The notes: a model not told the origin generated them from the sequence alone. DNA of 64,000 nt from Anodontia alba (GCA_964016985.1 OZ024830.1:74617763-74681762), one strand, 5' to 3'; positions 46,835 to 59,045 are shown, counted from the stretch's first letter. Made by a program: numbers and translations.

Positions 46835-46858
46835 ACGGGGAAGAATCACGATATAGCC
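46835..46858 (-). repeat. Right terminal inverted repeat, 24 bp
   Basis: It reads ACGGGGAAGAATCACG...GCC, the exact reverse complement of 40129-40152. Confidence 0.97.
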
Positions 46859-46866
46859 CTGATTAT
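46859..46866. repeat. Target-site duplication, right (CTGATTAT)
   Basis: Exact copy of 40121-40128. Confidence 0.95.
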
Positions 46867-48156
46867 TTGCCCATGACTCTGTTATATATAACTTTGCAAC
46901 ATTCAAGACTGAAAATGCCAGAAATCTGCAGTTTTCAATCTTGGCCTTTGTCCAAGTCTGCCAGAACTCTGTAAATTTGTGGATGACTTTGCACACATTG
47001 CAGCCCTGGGGAGGTAACTGTTTTCAAAGTGGACATCATGTGTGCAGGTGCACGTGGTTTCGTGATGTCTCAAAACTTGACGTGAACAGGATACTAGCAA
47101 AATGTAAGGGTTTGAAACTCATGTCAAATCCAGTGGAAGAATTAACAAGGTATCTCTAAATACTGACAGCAGATAAGTACAGCCAATAACAGACATCATA
47201 GAAGTAGCGATATTTTTGTGGATTCTTACTCTCTGACCAAAATTCAGATTGAAAACAATTTGTCATTACGTATACAAACCCAAAAGTACATACATGAAAA
47301 GGCAAAATGCTGGTGTATAAATGGTGTATAAATGTGGGCGCATCCAACTCAGGCAACTGAGCCACGAGCGGTTGTCAGTTAAATGGTCAAGTGAAGACGG
47401 AGGTCAATTAATACAAATGGTAGATATATATTGATTAGGTATATATATAGTGCTGTTGTACATTACAAATACGCATTTGCTTTAAATGCTAAATCGAGAA
47501 CAGGCAAACGAAATTCTACATTTCTCACCTTTATAATCTTTCTTCTTTCTTTGAAATTCGTGTAAAAATGGCGCGGGCATCCAATGGTAATCTCAATAAC
47601 GTGACCTAAACAAATAAATATTTATATAACTTCTTTTTTTTTTCATTTAAATAGTTGTTGTAAATAAAACAATATAAATTAGTTGCGTAAAAGGGAATTG
47701 TAATATATATTCAATTTAAATAATGAAAATATTTCTGCCGCTCGAATGGCTTGAGAGTATAAATTAATGACGTCACACCGTTAGGGTAAACTAGACTGGT
47801 TTCCTGCCACAAATATGTTCCGCTAGTCTTCGTACATCACGACCGGTATCTAGTAGAATCATTGTTATCTATTTATAGGAGCTGACGTTTGCATTCCCAG
47901 GGATTGGAAAACTCCTCTTTCTTTTGACCTTTCAAATTCTATATATACGAATTAAAACTGTTTTCGTATTGGTAATTTAAACGCATGCACAATGGCAAGA
48001 TTCGCTTTTGTTCTGCTTCATATACTGATGTGCGACCAGTATACAAACGACAGGGAACCAGTCTATCGGTTACGAAGTTTGATATGAGTAGGTGCATGGA
48101 GTTTGTTTTTTTTTCAAAACCTTTTAAAAAATTATATAAAATCAAGTAAATATTCG
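46867..48156. other. No gene recognised
   Basis: Overlapping short frames at 46903-47159 on both strands have no recognisable motif. The remainder is AT-rich. Confidence 0.45.
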
Positions 48157-48402
48157 TCGACAGGACGTTGTAATCAGACGTCGAACTGACATCACAATTT
48201 TACGTTGTACAGACGTTGTACTTTTGTCGTCCCTGTCGCGACCAAAATCCAACCAATATCCAACGTTGATACGACGTAGGAGTTGGACGTGGACCTGACA
48301 TCGCCGATTTAACGTTGTTCCGACGTTGTATTTAGGTCGGCGACGTCGCGACCAGAATCCAACCAAATTCCAACGTTGATCCAACGTCGGGTGTTTGCTG
48401 GG
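48157..48402. mobile_element. ACGT-rich MITE, truncated copy
   Basis: The right end 'gggtgtttgctggg' matches the CCCAGCAAAC terminus of 29873-30399 in reverse, and the body repeats 'cgacgttgtat.t', 'aaccaaaatccaac' and 'ccaacgttgat.c.acgt'. Two sub-blocks (about 48180-48270 and 48300-48390) repeat each other. No clear left end is seen, so it is probably truncated. Confidence 0.75.
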
Positions 48403-48729
48403 ATAGCGTTGATTACTGACATAAATTGTGACGATATCTGCTACATTTCTTTTTTGGAGCAGCCTACAAATATAAAAATGGGAATCCATTATATATATAT
48501 AAACATGCGAATCCAGTTTGTTTGTTTAGCTGCATCAGCATTTAATGTATGCATAGCTTGTCCCCGTCATAGGTATTATGGAATCATATGCAGAGGTATT
48601 CATGTTTTCTTCTTTTGTTGACTTGAGCATCCTACCATTTTTCAGCAATTCACTTTTGTTGATGTAACTGATTCTGCTGCTGCAATTCCTTTTATGCTTT
48701 ATCTGGGGTTGATTACTTATTTTCCGCTC

Positions 48730-48780
48730 TCCCGCCTCCCCCCACTCCGCCTCCCCCCCCCCCCCCCGCCCGCCCCACCC
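48730..48780. repeat. C-rich low-complexity tract
   Basis: Runs of C interrupted by T, G and A over about 50 bases. The open frame across it is Gly-rich noise. Confidence 0.9.
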
Positions 48781-48945
48781 CATTAAATTATAAATTATTC
48801 ATGAGAAATAACTGTATGTACCTGTTCAGCAGAAAGTTGTCTATCGGTTGTCATAGTTGTAAGATAGTTAAAATAACCTGACACTGAATGACAGATTTTG
48901 TACATTTCAGAAGTTCTTAGGAAAATTTTGAACAGGGGTTTTCGT

Positions 48946-49227
48946 AAAACCCCAATTCCAACAAAAACAAAAGACACCCATACATATCCTTTACTGCATC
49001 CATATATACTAGCGAAAAGTTTTAACCCGCCACATGTCTAGGAAAGTTGGTGTATTATTTTAAATAAAATCCGGGATGTCTATATAACGAAATCCCCAAT
49101 TCAAATAAAAACAAAAGACACCCATATATATCCTATACTGCATCCATATATACAACTTAAAAGTTTTAACCCGCCACATGTCTAGGAAAGTTGGTGGATA
49201 ATTTAAATAAAATCCGGGATGTGTATA
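48946..49227. repeat. Tandem duplication, about 141-bp unit
   Basis: Two near-identical copies (48946-49087 and 49088-49227) share 'aaaaacaaaagacacccata', 'ttttaacccgccacatgtctaggaaagttggtg' and 'aaataaaatccgggatgt'. The last phrase links them to the repeats at 25080-25600. Confidence 0.9.
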
Positions 49228-50019
49228 TAACGTCCCACAGTATGTCTTCTTAAATATGATGAGTATACAGTGAAATGGTTCGAACACCGATGGCTCATCT
49301 ACCATAACTTATTCAAAATCCTCATACACTTTAGATAGGATATTCTATATATTTAATTAAAAAATCATTTCCTTTATGTGGTATTCATTTGGGGTTATGT
49401 TCTGTTGCGCGAATGTACGTTTCTATGAATAATATATCGTGTTCTATTTTATTCATCCTCCGAGATCGAAATCATACAACCATCCCTCGAGGCAAGGAAT
49501 TTGCTCCTTCAAGAAAATGAATTTGCTCGGTCATTAAATGGATATGAAATTTAGATCGTTAATAATATAATTAACATCGACCGAGAAAGTCTGGTTTAAT
49601 AGGGTACCGGATACTTTTTTCCTTATTTTTACTAAAAAATATATGCAGTGGACACCTACCATCAATATGACATTTTAAAAGCATTGTCGGATCAAAGTCG
49701 ATACCATGTCATTTTACATAGTTTGTTCTAAATCATTGTTTCACTGCGTTTTCCGTATACCACCCCACCAACCAACGCACACACACGAAGAATGGTATTG
49801 CTGGAATGCGAATGGCTATTGGAAAGAAAAAGAAGGATGGACCAAGAATAGGAAAGTTGACAAACCCATTTTATAAAAAAAAAAACAAAAAAAAACAAAA
49901 ACAAAAAAACACTGATTAACACAACTTATTACACAATATATAGAGAGAAAATAGCTTTTTCAAGATTAACCATTTCTTTTTCAGTCATCACGTTAACAAG
50001 TCCATGTAACGACCACCCT
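49228..50019. other. No gene seen
   Basis: AT-rich sequence with A-runs near 49877-49910. No recognisable exon. Confidence 0.5.
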
Positions 50020-50215
50020 AAACTCCACTTTATATCTCGGACCCATCAGATGGGTCCGAGTTTATATATAGAGACGTGAGGTTTACAATGGTAAAAAACA
50101 TTTTCATTTTGTTCAAAAAATAGATTGTGTGTACTCGATAGAACTGCCTCAATGAGTCAGTCCTTATGAGCAGTTACTATCTACTTTTGGAGTAGATGTA
50201 AAAATATCCAAAGTT
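50020..50215. repeat. Palindromic MITE, GAGGCGGTTCTAA family, diverged
   Basis: It contains 'ccctaaactccactttatat', 'gtgaggtttacaatgg', 'attttgttcaaaaaatagattgtg', 'gatagaactgcctcaatgag'. The order is that of 58748-59045. A local hairpin 'cggacccatcagatgggtccg' (50039-50059) is private to this copy. Confidence 0.7.
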
Positions 50216-51479
50216 TCATCACAAAATATTTGTTTTGTTTAAAGAACTCTTTTGTGTGTTTTCAAGTTTTAACTTCATACAAAATGTCGAGGAAGTATGA
50301 CAGAATCTACATATATATTCTACAACGGAATATGCATGTATAGTCTACAGCCCGGAATGGTCTTATGACAGTCCTGTGTAAACACAATAATTTTGTTCGT
50401 GATTTTGTTTTCTAAGCTCTGTTTAGCTCGAATTATAGATAAAACGCAGAAAAAAAAGTGATTGGAAAAAATGTCAGTTTACGGTAGAAAAAAAAAAAAA
50501 AAAAAAAAAAAAAAAACAAGCCAGAAGTCACAGCCATAAAGTTTAATTTTAATATTCATAAACCTTGTTACAATCTAAAGGCATTAGATGTTGGTTTTAA
50601 ACCTGTCTTCCGTTCGGTTCTTTCACTTTTTTTTTTTTTTTTTTTTTTATAATCTTTCATATGCGTGGAAAACTGGATTTTATACATAGGAATTTAGCGT
50701 TGTCTTATAAGTACAATGTAACGTAACGTAAGACCACATAACCCGACTCTTATCTTATCGATTAAAACGTCATATAATGTTTCAGAGCAGACTTCAGTTT
50801 TATTTTATTATTATTATTATAAAAAGTGGGGTTTAAGTGGGTCAAAATTATATAGGCATGTTTTCCTGATGCAAATGCAGATACCTGTATTTGAAATGCA
50901 GATATCTTTATTTCTAAATTAAATACATATATAATCTGCATTTCAAGTACAGGTATCTGCAATTCATTATAGATATCATTATTTATGGTTGGAATAGATA
51001 TCCTTATTTATTCCTACGCGTATTTTCACGTGCACTGTTCCACTTGTTACAATAAGTTGGGCAGCACATTTCCCGCCTCTGCAGACCACACAAAAACTAA
51101 TTAAAGATGCTCAAGATTTCAGCAGACGATTCACGTGTAGTGTCAAACTTTATTTTCTCTGAGCAAAAAAAAAAATTAAATAAATAAAATAAAAAAAAAA
51201 AATAAATAAAAAAATAAAAAAAAGACGTTGGCAAGCGTCGCGATTGGCAGGTTAAGGATTAATCAACATGTGTGGCCTCCTATTTGCTTTCCAGTATATT
51301 CGTACAGGAAAGTACAGATGAATGTGCATTCCTTTACTTTAAAGATCAGAGAGGAAGACTACATTTGAAGAAGTTGCCTATCCTGAAGGTGGATCCGTTA
51401 CTCAGCTGATAGGTTTTTGGTAAAGACGACCACATATACACCGAGATGCCCCCCCCCCCACCCCACCCAACACCCCGTC
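50216..51479. other. No gene; A/T-runs and a palindromic-family fragment
   Basis: A-run at 50488-50516, T-run at 50630-50649. 'tgcagatacctgtatttgaaatgcagatat' is mirrored near 50938-50965. About 51110-51165 has a partial CAGCAGACGA family arm. Confidence 0.5.
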
Positions 51480-51670
51480 CATCGGGGCTTACAGAAATAG
51501 ATTGGGCTGCATGGTGCTTCCACGCAGAGCTGAAACCGTCCGCACATGAGTACTGGTAAATTGCTTAGAAGGTCTAAGCCTGCTCAGGCAAAGTGGTGCG
51601 AGTCAGACCGTCCCTGCACATAAACCCTATTGGTTTTTTGGGCGGTAGGGCTTGTGATGTCATTTCATCT
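51480..51670 (+). mobile_element. SINE-like repeat copy
   Basis: 'gggctgcatggtgcttccacgcagagctgaaac' and 'gtactggtaaattgcttagaaggtctaagcctg' match 54140-54260 in reverse complement. The 'cttaga.g.ctaagcctgc' block also resembles the body of the SINE at 9973, so the two families may share a central domain. Confidence 0.65.
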
Positions 51671-52055
51671 CAGTGTCGGGTAAAAGTCCCACAAAACTGG
51701 AAGCAACATCTCCGAAATGACCTTAATAGTGTTGACGGGGACGTAAATACACAACACACATTGTTTGTTGTTGTTGTTGTTGTTGTTTTTTTTTCAAGCA
51801 GCAAACAGAGACAACAGTAATAAATTTGTGAGTGTTCGTGAGAAGTACCCACATTCTATATTTTAGACCAAAAATAAGGAAAAGGATGTATTCCTATGTA
51901 AATTCACACGGACTTATTTGATTACATGCTCTCATAGGAATGCTCCACTGAGGCGATTCATTCGAATACCTTCAGTCATAATGTATGGAATAGTGGGGAT
52001 TAGAAGATGAACAGTATTGTTCATATTTTTGTTCAAAGACATACATGTAGATTGT

Positions 52056-52290
52056 GGTAAACCCCACTTTATGTAGAAAAGTTTGGTTTACCAGGGTTTT
52101 ATCATTTCCTTATTTCTGCTCAAAATATAGGCTGTGAGTGCTCGTAAGTTAAATCTCAGACACTGTCACAAAGTTTCGCCAGATAAATGCCCTTTTTCAG
52201 AGGCTTAAAGGACAGCAGTATCTCAAATGGGGATAGGCTGGTAACCCTAACGAGCACCCACAATAATATGTTTGGACTAGAAAAGGAAAC
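52056..52290. repeat. Palindromic MITE, GAGGCGGTTCTAA family, with insertion
   Basis: It starts 'gtaaaccccactttatgtag', continues 'ggtttaccagggtttta' and 'tttctgctcaaaatataggctgtgagtgctcgt', and has the mirrored 'taacgagcacccacaataatatg' after about 85 unrelated bases. Confidence 0.65.
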
Positions 52291-52389
52291 ATCACAAATT
52301 TTCGCCAGAAAAATGTCATTGTAGAGATAAAATTTTAAAGCTAACTATTCTTTCTTGATGAAGACAAAAGCTCTCGTAATAAGCACTCT

Positions 52390-52560
52390 TGTAAATCTCA
52401 CTTTATATATTTATATAGGGAAAACTTGGGTTTATATGGGTATGCAATACTTTCCGTTTTGTTCTAAAAAATAGATTGTGGTTACTCGTTAGAATCGCCT
52501 CAGTGAGACGGTAGAAACGCGCACCTATATGTCTAGAATAGAAAAATAAAGTTAAAACAA
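52390..52560. repeat. Palindromic MITE, GAGGCGGTTCTAA family
   Basis: 'aaatctcactttatatatttatatagggaaaacttgggtttatatggg', 'ttgttctaaaaaatagattgtggttactcgttagaatcgcctcagtgag' follow the order of the full copy at 58748. Confidence 0.7.
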
Positions 52561-52952
52561 ATCATTTGAACAATGCTTATTATAGAGATATGAAACACAC
52601 ATGTGTCATATGATTAACATCGGTGCTCAGAACACAATACTTCATTTTGGAATGTACAGATAGATGAAGGTGTGCGTTAGAGATTCACGAATGAGTTGTC
52701 AAACTTTCGTTTCGAATATGTTTGAGTAGTTTCAGGTTTTTATAACACATCATGTATTGGTTGGCTATGCAGTTTACACGGACTATTCTCAGCTAATGAT
52801 CTCGTGCAGTGATAACGTCTCCCAAATGGCAATTAAGCAGCTGTTACTTAATCAATTACTGACCACATCCAATCTGCAAATTTGTTTAACAGTAATAATT
52901 TGAGACTAGGAAACTGAACTAGGTCCATCATACAATGAAATCCAAGAAGTCT

Positions 52953-53012
52953 GTGTGTGTGTGTGTGTGCGTGCGTGCGCGCGCGCGCGCGTGCATGTGT
53001 GTGTGTGTGTGA
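52953..53012. repeat. (TG)n(CG)n(TG)n compound microsatellite
   Basis: TG repeats switch to a GC/CG core and back to TG, an alternating purine-pyrimidine tract over nearly 60 bases. Confidence 0.95.
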
Positions 53013-53274
53013 CGCTACAAAATTGAAATATAAATGAACAGACTGTACCATGCTTCAACTGACATTTTTTGTTCAGTCCACATGCTCCACGTTCATAAGC
53101 ATTAAGCACAAACATATTTTTTATTGAGAATGAAATGTATTTTTTTTTCTTCTTCTTCTTCTTCTTTTTCTATCCCCGCTTTTGAAGTCAAAGCACTACT
53201 GGTGGGTCGATTGAACTTGCGTTTAGGCCCGAAACGGGATCCTAAACCTGAACCTGTTTCGTTAAGCTGTCTCG

Positions 53275-53278
<4 letters not shown>

Positions 53279-53332
<54 letters not shown>

Positions 53333-53346
53333 GTGAGAGAGAGAGA
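53279..53346. repeat. (GA)n microsatellite
   Basis: About 33 GA dinucleotides with one GTGAGT interruption. Confidence 0.97.
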
Positions 53347-53360
53347 TCACGTTAAAAATT

Positions 53361-53480
53361 CCTTACAAATGCCCTTGTAATCTGGGGTGTACAAGGGAAT
53401 ACATTTTTTCTATCAACCGTAAATTGTGAGTAGTCAATGAGGCGGTTCTAATGAGCACCCACATACTATGCTTGGAGCAT
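53361..53480. repeat. Palindromic MITE, GAGGCGGTTCTAA family, partial
   Basis: 'cttgtaatctggggtgtacaaggg' and 'agtcaatgaggcggttctaatgagcacccaca' match the right half of the family. Confidence 0.6.
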
Positions 53481-53647
53481 CAATAAGAAAAAAATGTTAC
53501 AAAATGTCAACGGGAACAAATGTCTCAAAGGAAAGTGTTATTTTACACGAGTGTGTTATCCAAATGAGAGAGAGAGAGGTTGCGTTATATCGCTTAGTCA
53601 TGTGTATGGAATATCCTTTTACAGGTCACTCAAGCCCGGTGTATTTT

Positions 53648-54035
53648 GGGTCGATTGTTTGTCAGTCGACCCAAAGTTACTAAGCTCAGAAGCTCTTCAG
53701 TGCTGATGTCCACGCGACTATCAGTGAATTGGGGGAAATCCAGGAAAAGGTTATTTATAGAAAATAGTCGCGTTATTCTTGTCGTTGTGACGTCAGAGTG
53801 CTGTGTAAAAGAAATCTTTTTGTGAAACAATGACTGGGCGCATGTGCTGGGACATTGGCAAACATTTTAGCCCAGATCAGACGCCGAGTCTGATCAGGGT
53901 CTACATTGTTTGCTTAAAATACTGGAAGTTTTAGCGTTAAACGAAACAGTCTACGTCTCAGTTCAAGACTATGTTCCCAGTATGCACTAAAATACAATCG
54001 ATTCTTCGGTGCTGTCAGTACTTTGATTTCTATAA
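53648..54035 (+). repeat. Diverged direct duplication, copy 1
   Basis: From 'gtcgattgtttgtcagtcgac' to 'gtgctgtcagtactttgattt' the segment aligns in order with 56783-57155, sharing 'gatgtccacg.gac.atca', 'gttattta.agaaaatag.cgcgtt.ttctt', 'gccagatcagacgcc' and 'gtaaacgaaac'. It contains the 'gggtctacactgtt' palindrome family (53869-53930). Confidence 0.8.
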
Positions 54036-54129
54036 ATGTCAAAATTATGTACAATATTCACCAAAGGCATAAATATAGTACAAAGAACTCTTGACACTCG
54101 CATTATCAGGGATAGTCCTTTAATTTTTT

Positions 54130-54260
54130 TGTTTTCAGGTTTTACGTCCCCGTCAGGCTTAGACTTTCTAAGCGGTTCACCAGTACTCAAATTCGGTCGG
54201 TTTCAGCTCTGTGCGGAAGCACCATGCAGCCCTATCTATTTCTCCAAGCCCAGATGGGCG
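54130..54260 (-). mobile_element. SINE-like repeat copy
   Basis: Reverse-complement match to 51480-51670 across the 'gcttagaaagtctaagcctgacggggacgtaaaacct' block (minus strand) and the 'gctgcatggtgcttccgcacagagctgaaac' block. Confidence 0.65.
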
Positions 54261-54267
54261 GGGGAGA

Positions 54268-54312
54268 TGTATGTATGTATGTATGTATGTATGTATGTAT
54301 GTATGTATGTAT
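54268..54312. repeat. (ATGT)n microsatellite
   Basis: About 11 ATGT units. The same repeat occurs at 56479-56521. Confidence 0.97.
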
Positions 54313-54488
54313 AGGCGTCAATTCATGCTCGCGTTCATCGGAAGGACGAATTGACGGAATGAGGGATCGATTTGGGTGTGCGTGTGAGAGAGTGAACATG
54401 CATTTGCAATGACGTCATTGTTTGCGAACGGATGGAGGGGAGGGAAGAACGGACATATATTTCTTAATTTATAACTTCTAACTTCTAA

Positions 54489-56377
54489 TACCCCGTTTAT
54501 ATGCATACGTTTGCCCCTAGGGGTAAACTCGTCATGTAAACGCATTTGCCCCTAGGGGTAAAATTTACCCACATGGGTAAAATACCCCTACTCAAGGGTA
54601 GAGGCAAATATAGGGGTATTTAACCCCTAGGGGTATATTTCGTCATGTAAACTTAATATTTAATTTACACATAGGGGTAAATTTTATAAATATATTTGGA
54701 ATGTCTTAAAAAACATGTATACAATTTTTATTTTGAATATTTTATTTGTTTATTTACTTGATTTCTGCAGGTATACTTTTACCTTCTCTATCACAAATAA
54801 ACTTTGCAAGTTGTGGTCAGAAGTGATTTATTTGACATGAATACTATTATGTTAGCAGTTAGGATACTGATTCAAGGCAAATATAATTAATATTATTTCA
54901 TGAAAATGGTCTCATCCCTTATTTTCTAAGAAAAGCAGGGACAATTTTTTTTCTGCCAATTTGTCGTCTGTTAATTTTGCCCACAGAGCGCCGAAGGTTA
55001 AGGACAGAGCAAACATACGAAATGTCAGATATAAATAGAGGTGCCAGTTCAGACTATATATCTATTCAACAAACTCTGCACAGTCTGGTACTCACACACG
55101 TTGTATTTCTATAGTTCAATATGTGATAAACACTTGAGTACAAACGCACAAAATACTAGTACCGCAAGTGGATTGTAATGATCATGGACAATTATTACCG
55201 CTGAATTATTTCATCTTTATATGTAGAATCTAATCTGTAAATAGGAAATGCCTTGACCAGACTGTGCAGATCTAAAGGCTGGCAATGACCAAGTCTGCCA
55301 GGCATACTTTAAGATCACCAGAATTGAGTTTCCCGGTAGACTTGGTTTCAGATCGTATGCCAACATTCAACATTATCATAGTCAGTCTGACCTAAATTAA
55401 AAAAAAAAAAAAAGCAATGTCAAATAGTTTATCTAGCTTATTAGCAGCTAGTCCTGTTAATCAGTGCTTGTTTCATGTCTGTAGCACACAGCTGATGAGT
55501 GGAAACTGTAAATAGAAACTGACTTTATTACATATATGACCAGCGTAAACGCAGATGGGCCTGCACATCTGCATGGGCAGTATAATAGGGGTCTATACCG
55601 TTTGCAAACAGAATCTTTGTAGTATAGTGACAAGTGTAAACCCATGAATGCACAAGCTGATCTGAGTGTAACCTGTTAATATATGTCACAAGGTCAGTTT
55701 CTATTTGGAGAGCCTCAATTGATTTTGGGACCAGCCTGGATTCTGATGAACATATCTATGTACAGTATGGTGAGTAGAATGTTATAAACCCTGCAGAAAC
55801 TTTGATGGGGCTATACTGTCTTGCTGTTGGGGAATGTTAGCACAACATTTTGGGATACAACAGTAAAATAGGAAACAATGGAACATATATTACTGACAAC
55901 TAAATAATACTTTTTTCTTCCAAATCTTCCACAGCAAATTGCCTCGTAAACTTTCTCAAACAATTCATTTTTGATAATGACAATTAACGCTGAGTACTCT
56001 CGGTAAAATTTTCAGCAGACGACATGAAATAGTTTTCTTATTCTTTTTCTCACGATACAGGCTTTGATATCCCATTCAAATTGTCTCTAATGATAACACT
56101 TTCCATGAAATGCCAAATCCAATTCTCTGGGAAAAATAAATATTATCAATTTGTCATCTGCTTTTTTTTTTTCTCAGAGAGTGGTGAAGGTAAAAGAAAC
56201 AATGTAATTATAGATAGGCTTTTAAATAAAAGAGAAAACTATCATTTGCCCCTTCTTCCTATAACACATATAAACGAACCCGTTTATCCACGAGGGTATC
56301 TAACAAGGAGGGGTAAATATTTACCCCTAGGGGTAAATATACCCCAAGAGGTAACATTAATGCATGTAAAAGGGGCT
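54489..56377. mobile_element. Harbinger-like nonautonomous DNA element, about 1.9 kb
   Basis: The left end TACCCCGTTTATATGCAT and the reversed right end AGCCCCTTTTACATGCAT match at 14 of 18 positions. TAA lies outside both ends (54486-54488 and 56378-56380), the 3-bp duplication expected of PIF/Harbinger. The terminal regions carry several CCCCTAGGGG palindromes and 'cgtcatgtaaac' words. The interior holds partial palindromic MITE copies (54930, 56010) and no transposase. The element sits inside a 'ttctaac' minisatellite that continues on its right. Confidence 0.6.
56010..56165. repeat. Palindromic MITE (CAGCAGACGACA family), nested
   Basis: It opens 'tcagcagacgacatgaaat' and closes 'atcaatttgtcatctgct', with 'ttcaaattgtctctaatgataacactttccatgaa' at the centre. 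It is nested in the Harbinger-like element. Confidence 0.8.
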
Positions 56378-56380
56378 TAA

Positions 56381-56635
56381 GATCTTATTTCTAACTTTTA
56401 ACTTCTTACTTCTAACTTCTAACTTTTAACCTCTGACTTCTAACTTCTTACTTCTAACTTTTTACTTCTAACTTCCACTATGTATGTATGTATGTATGTA
56501 TGTATGTATGTATGTATGTATTAGTAGGCGTCAGTACATACATACATGCATACATACACACATACAACGTAGAAGTTAGAAGTAAGAGGTTAAAAGTAAG
56601 AAGTCAGAAGTTAGAAGTTAGAAATAAGAAATGTC
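56381..56635. repeat. Symmetric minisatellite/microsatellite palindrome
   Basis: (A)CTTCTAACTT-type units run from 56384 to 56477, then (ATGT)n to 56521, a short spacer, (ACATAC)-type repeats to about 56562, and finally TTAGAAGTAAG-type units to 56630, the reverse complement of the first block. The whole block can fold as one long hairpin. Confidence 0.85.
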
Positions 56636-56782
56636 CCTACCAGGCTTTCGTACTTTTCAACTTGAGGCGTGTTCCTTTTTGTCGTCAGTGTTATTACATG
56701 TACGGAGTATTACTGTACGTTGCGTTCGATTGATCTGAGATTTCAAAAGGATGTTGGGTACCTTTTTTTTTTTTTTTTTTTT

Positions 56783-57155
56783 GTCGATTGTTTGTCAGTC
56801 GACACAAAGTTATTAAGCACAGCAGCATTACGTTTCTTAATGTCCACGTGACCATCACTTATGATTTGTATGAAAGCCACGTAATAGTTATTTACAGAAA
56901 ATAGCCGCGTTGTTCTTATCGCTGTGAGGTCAGCTTGTTGCGTAAGAGGGTTATCTAAAATCTTCTGCTGGTTTTGGCAAACAGTGTTGAGCCAGATCAG
57001 ACGCCGCAGTACACGGCGTCTGATCGGGGTCTACACTGTTGGCTTTCAGTAGATGAATTAAAGGGGTAAACGAAACAAGTCTTAAGTCCCCGTCCAGGAC
57101 CATTTTCCCATCCTACACTCAATCGACCCACCAGTGCTTTCAGTGCTTTGATTGT
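56783..57155 (+). repeat. Diverged direct duplication, copy 2
   Basis: It aligns in order with 53648-54035. A T-run precedes it. The palindrome here (56984-57046) is 'gagccagatcagacgccg' mirrored by 'cggcgtctgatcggggtc'. Confidence 0.8.
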
Positions 57156-57504
57156 CACCACTGCGAACTGTGCTCGGCATGTACCAGGGTTGTGGTCTCC
57201 CATCCAAGGTTGCTGGTTTTCTCTGCCACGTATAGTCACATTACGCCAGTAGTCTGGTCTATGAGTCTAAAATAAGTTTGGTGTCGAAGTAAACTAAGTA
57301 AGCTATAGTTGAACATAGCGAATGTTAACGTTATAATCTCCGACTGTCAACATTTTTATTTGCATTTGTAAATGAACCAGCTCATGAGAAAAGAGATCGC
57401 AGAGTCGACCAAGGAAGGCTCAGGTGAGCCTGATCATAAGTGCAGCCTCGCCAGGGCCTAGCATTTCGATAAAAGTACACGCAGCATTTTTAGATTATTC
57501 ATTA

Positions 57505-57620
57505 TATATTTTCCTTATTTCTGTTCCAATCATAAATGGCAGGTCCTCGTTAGAACCGCCTCAATGAGGCTTTATAACGTGTATCCACAATTTATGTTCA
57601 GAGCACAAATAAGGAGACTA
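57505..57620. repeat. Palindromic MITE, GAGGCGGTTCTAA family, core only
   Basis: 'ccttatttctgttccaatcataaatggcaggtcctcgttagaaccgcctcaatgagg' is mirrored by 'acaatttatgttcagagcacaaataagg'. Confidence 0.7.
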
Positions 57621-58747
<1,127 letters not shown>

Positions 58748-59045
58748 CATCACGAAAACATGCCTATATAACTTTGACCCCATTAAACCCCACTTTTGTA
58801 TAGTAAAAATGAGGTTTACAGGGGACATTATTTTTTTTGAATTTTTGCTCAAAAACATAGATTACGGATATTCGTTAGAACCGCCTCAGCGAGGCGGTTC
58901 TAATGAGCTGAGGCGGTTCTAACGAGTACCCACAATCTATGTTTTGAGCAGAAATACGAAAAATATCAAAATTTTTATCTAAACACTTTCAATTTTTGGT
59001 GATGAAATTTTCAATATATATGAATAGGCATGTTGTCGTAATATG
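58748..59045. repeat. Palindromic MITE, GAGGCGGTTCTAA family, full-length copy
   Basis: The ends 'catcacgaaaacatgcctatata' and (reversed) 'attacgacaacatgcctattca' pair. Inward, 'ttgctcaaaaacatagatt' pairs with 'aatctatgttttgagca'. The centre has the hairpin 'gttagaaccgcctcagcgaggcggttctaa' followed by a second 'tgaggcggttctaacgag', a small duplication of the hairpin arm. Confidence 0.9.

Larger units (their letters stand above)
40129..46858 (+). mobile_element. Complete Merlin (IS1016/IS1595-like) DNA transposon, 6,730 bp
   Basis: Boundaries are set by perfect 24-bp inverted repeats beginning GGCTATATCGTG and an exact 8-bp target duplication. Contents in order: left subterminal region; (AT)n; a palindrome with arms of about 400 bp; seven 383-bp tandem units (last one partial); a 123-codon ORF; a predicted 338-bp intron; an intact Merlin-type DDE transposase; AATAAA signals; right subterminal region. 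Exact TIRs, exact duplication and an open transposase suggest recent insertion and possible activity. Typical Merlin elements are 1-3 kb with one gene, so this one is unusually large and complex. Confidence 0.95.

Noticed and set aside
54481..56380. Telomere-like repeat reading of the TTCTAAC units
   Set aside because: The units are irregular and differ from TTAGGG-type repeats. They look like a local minisatellite.
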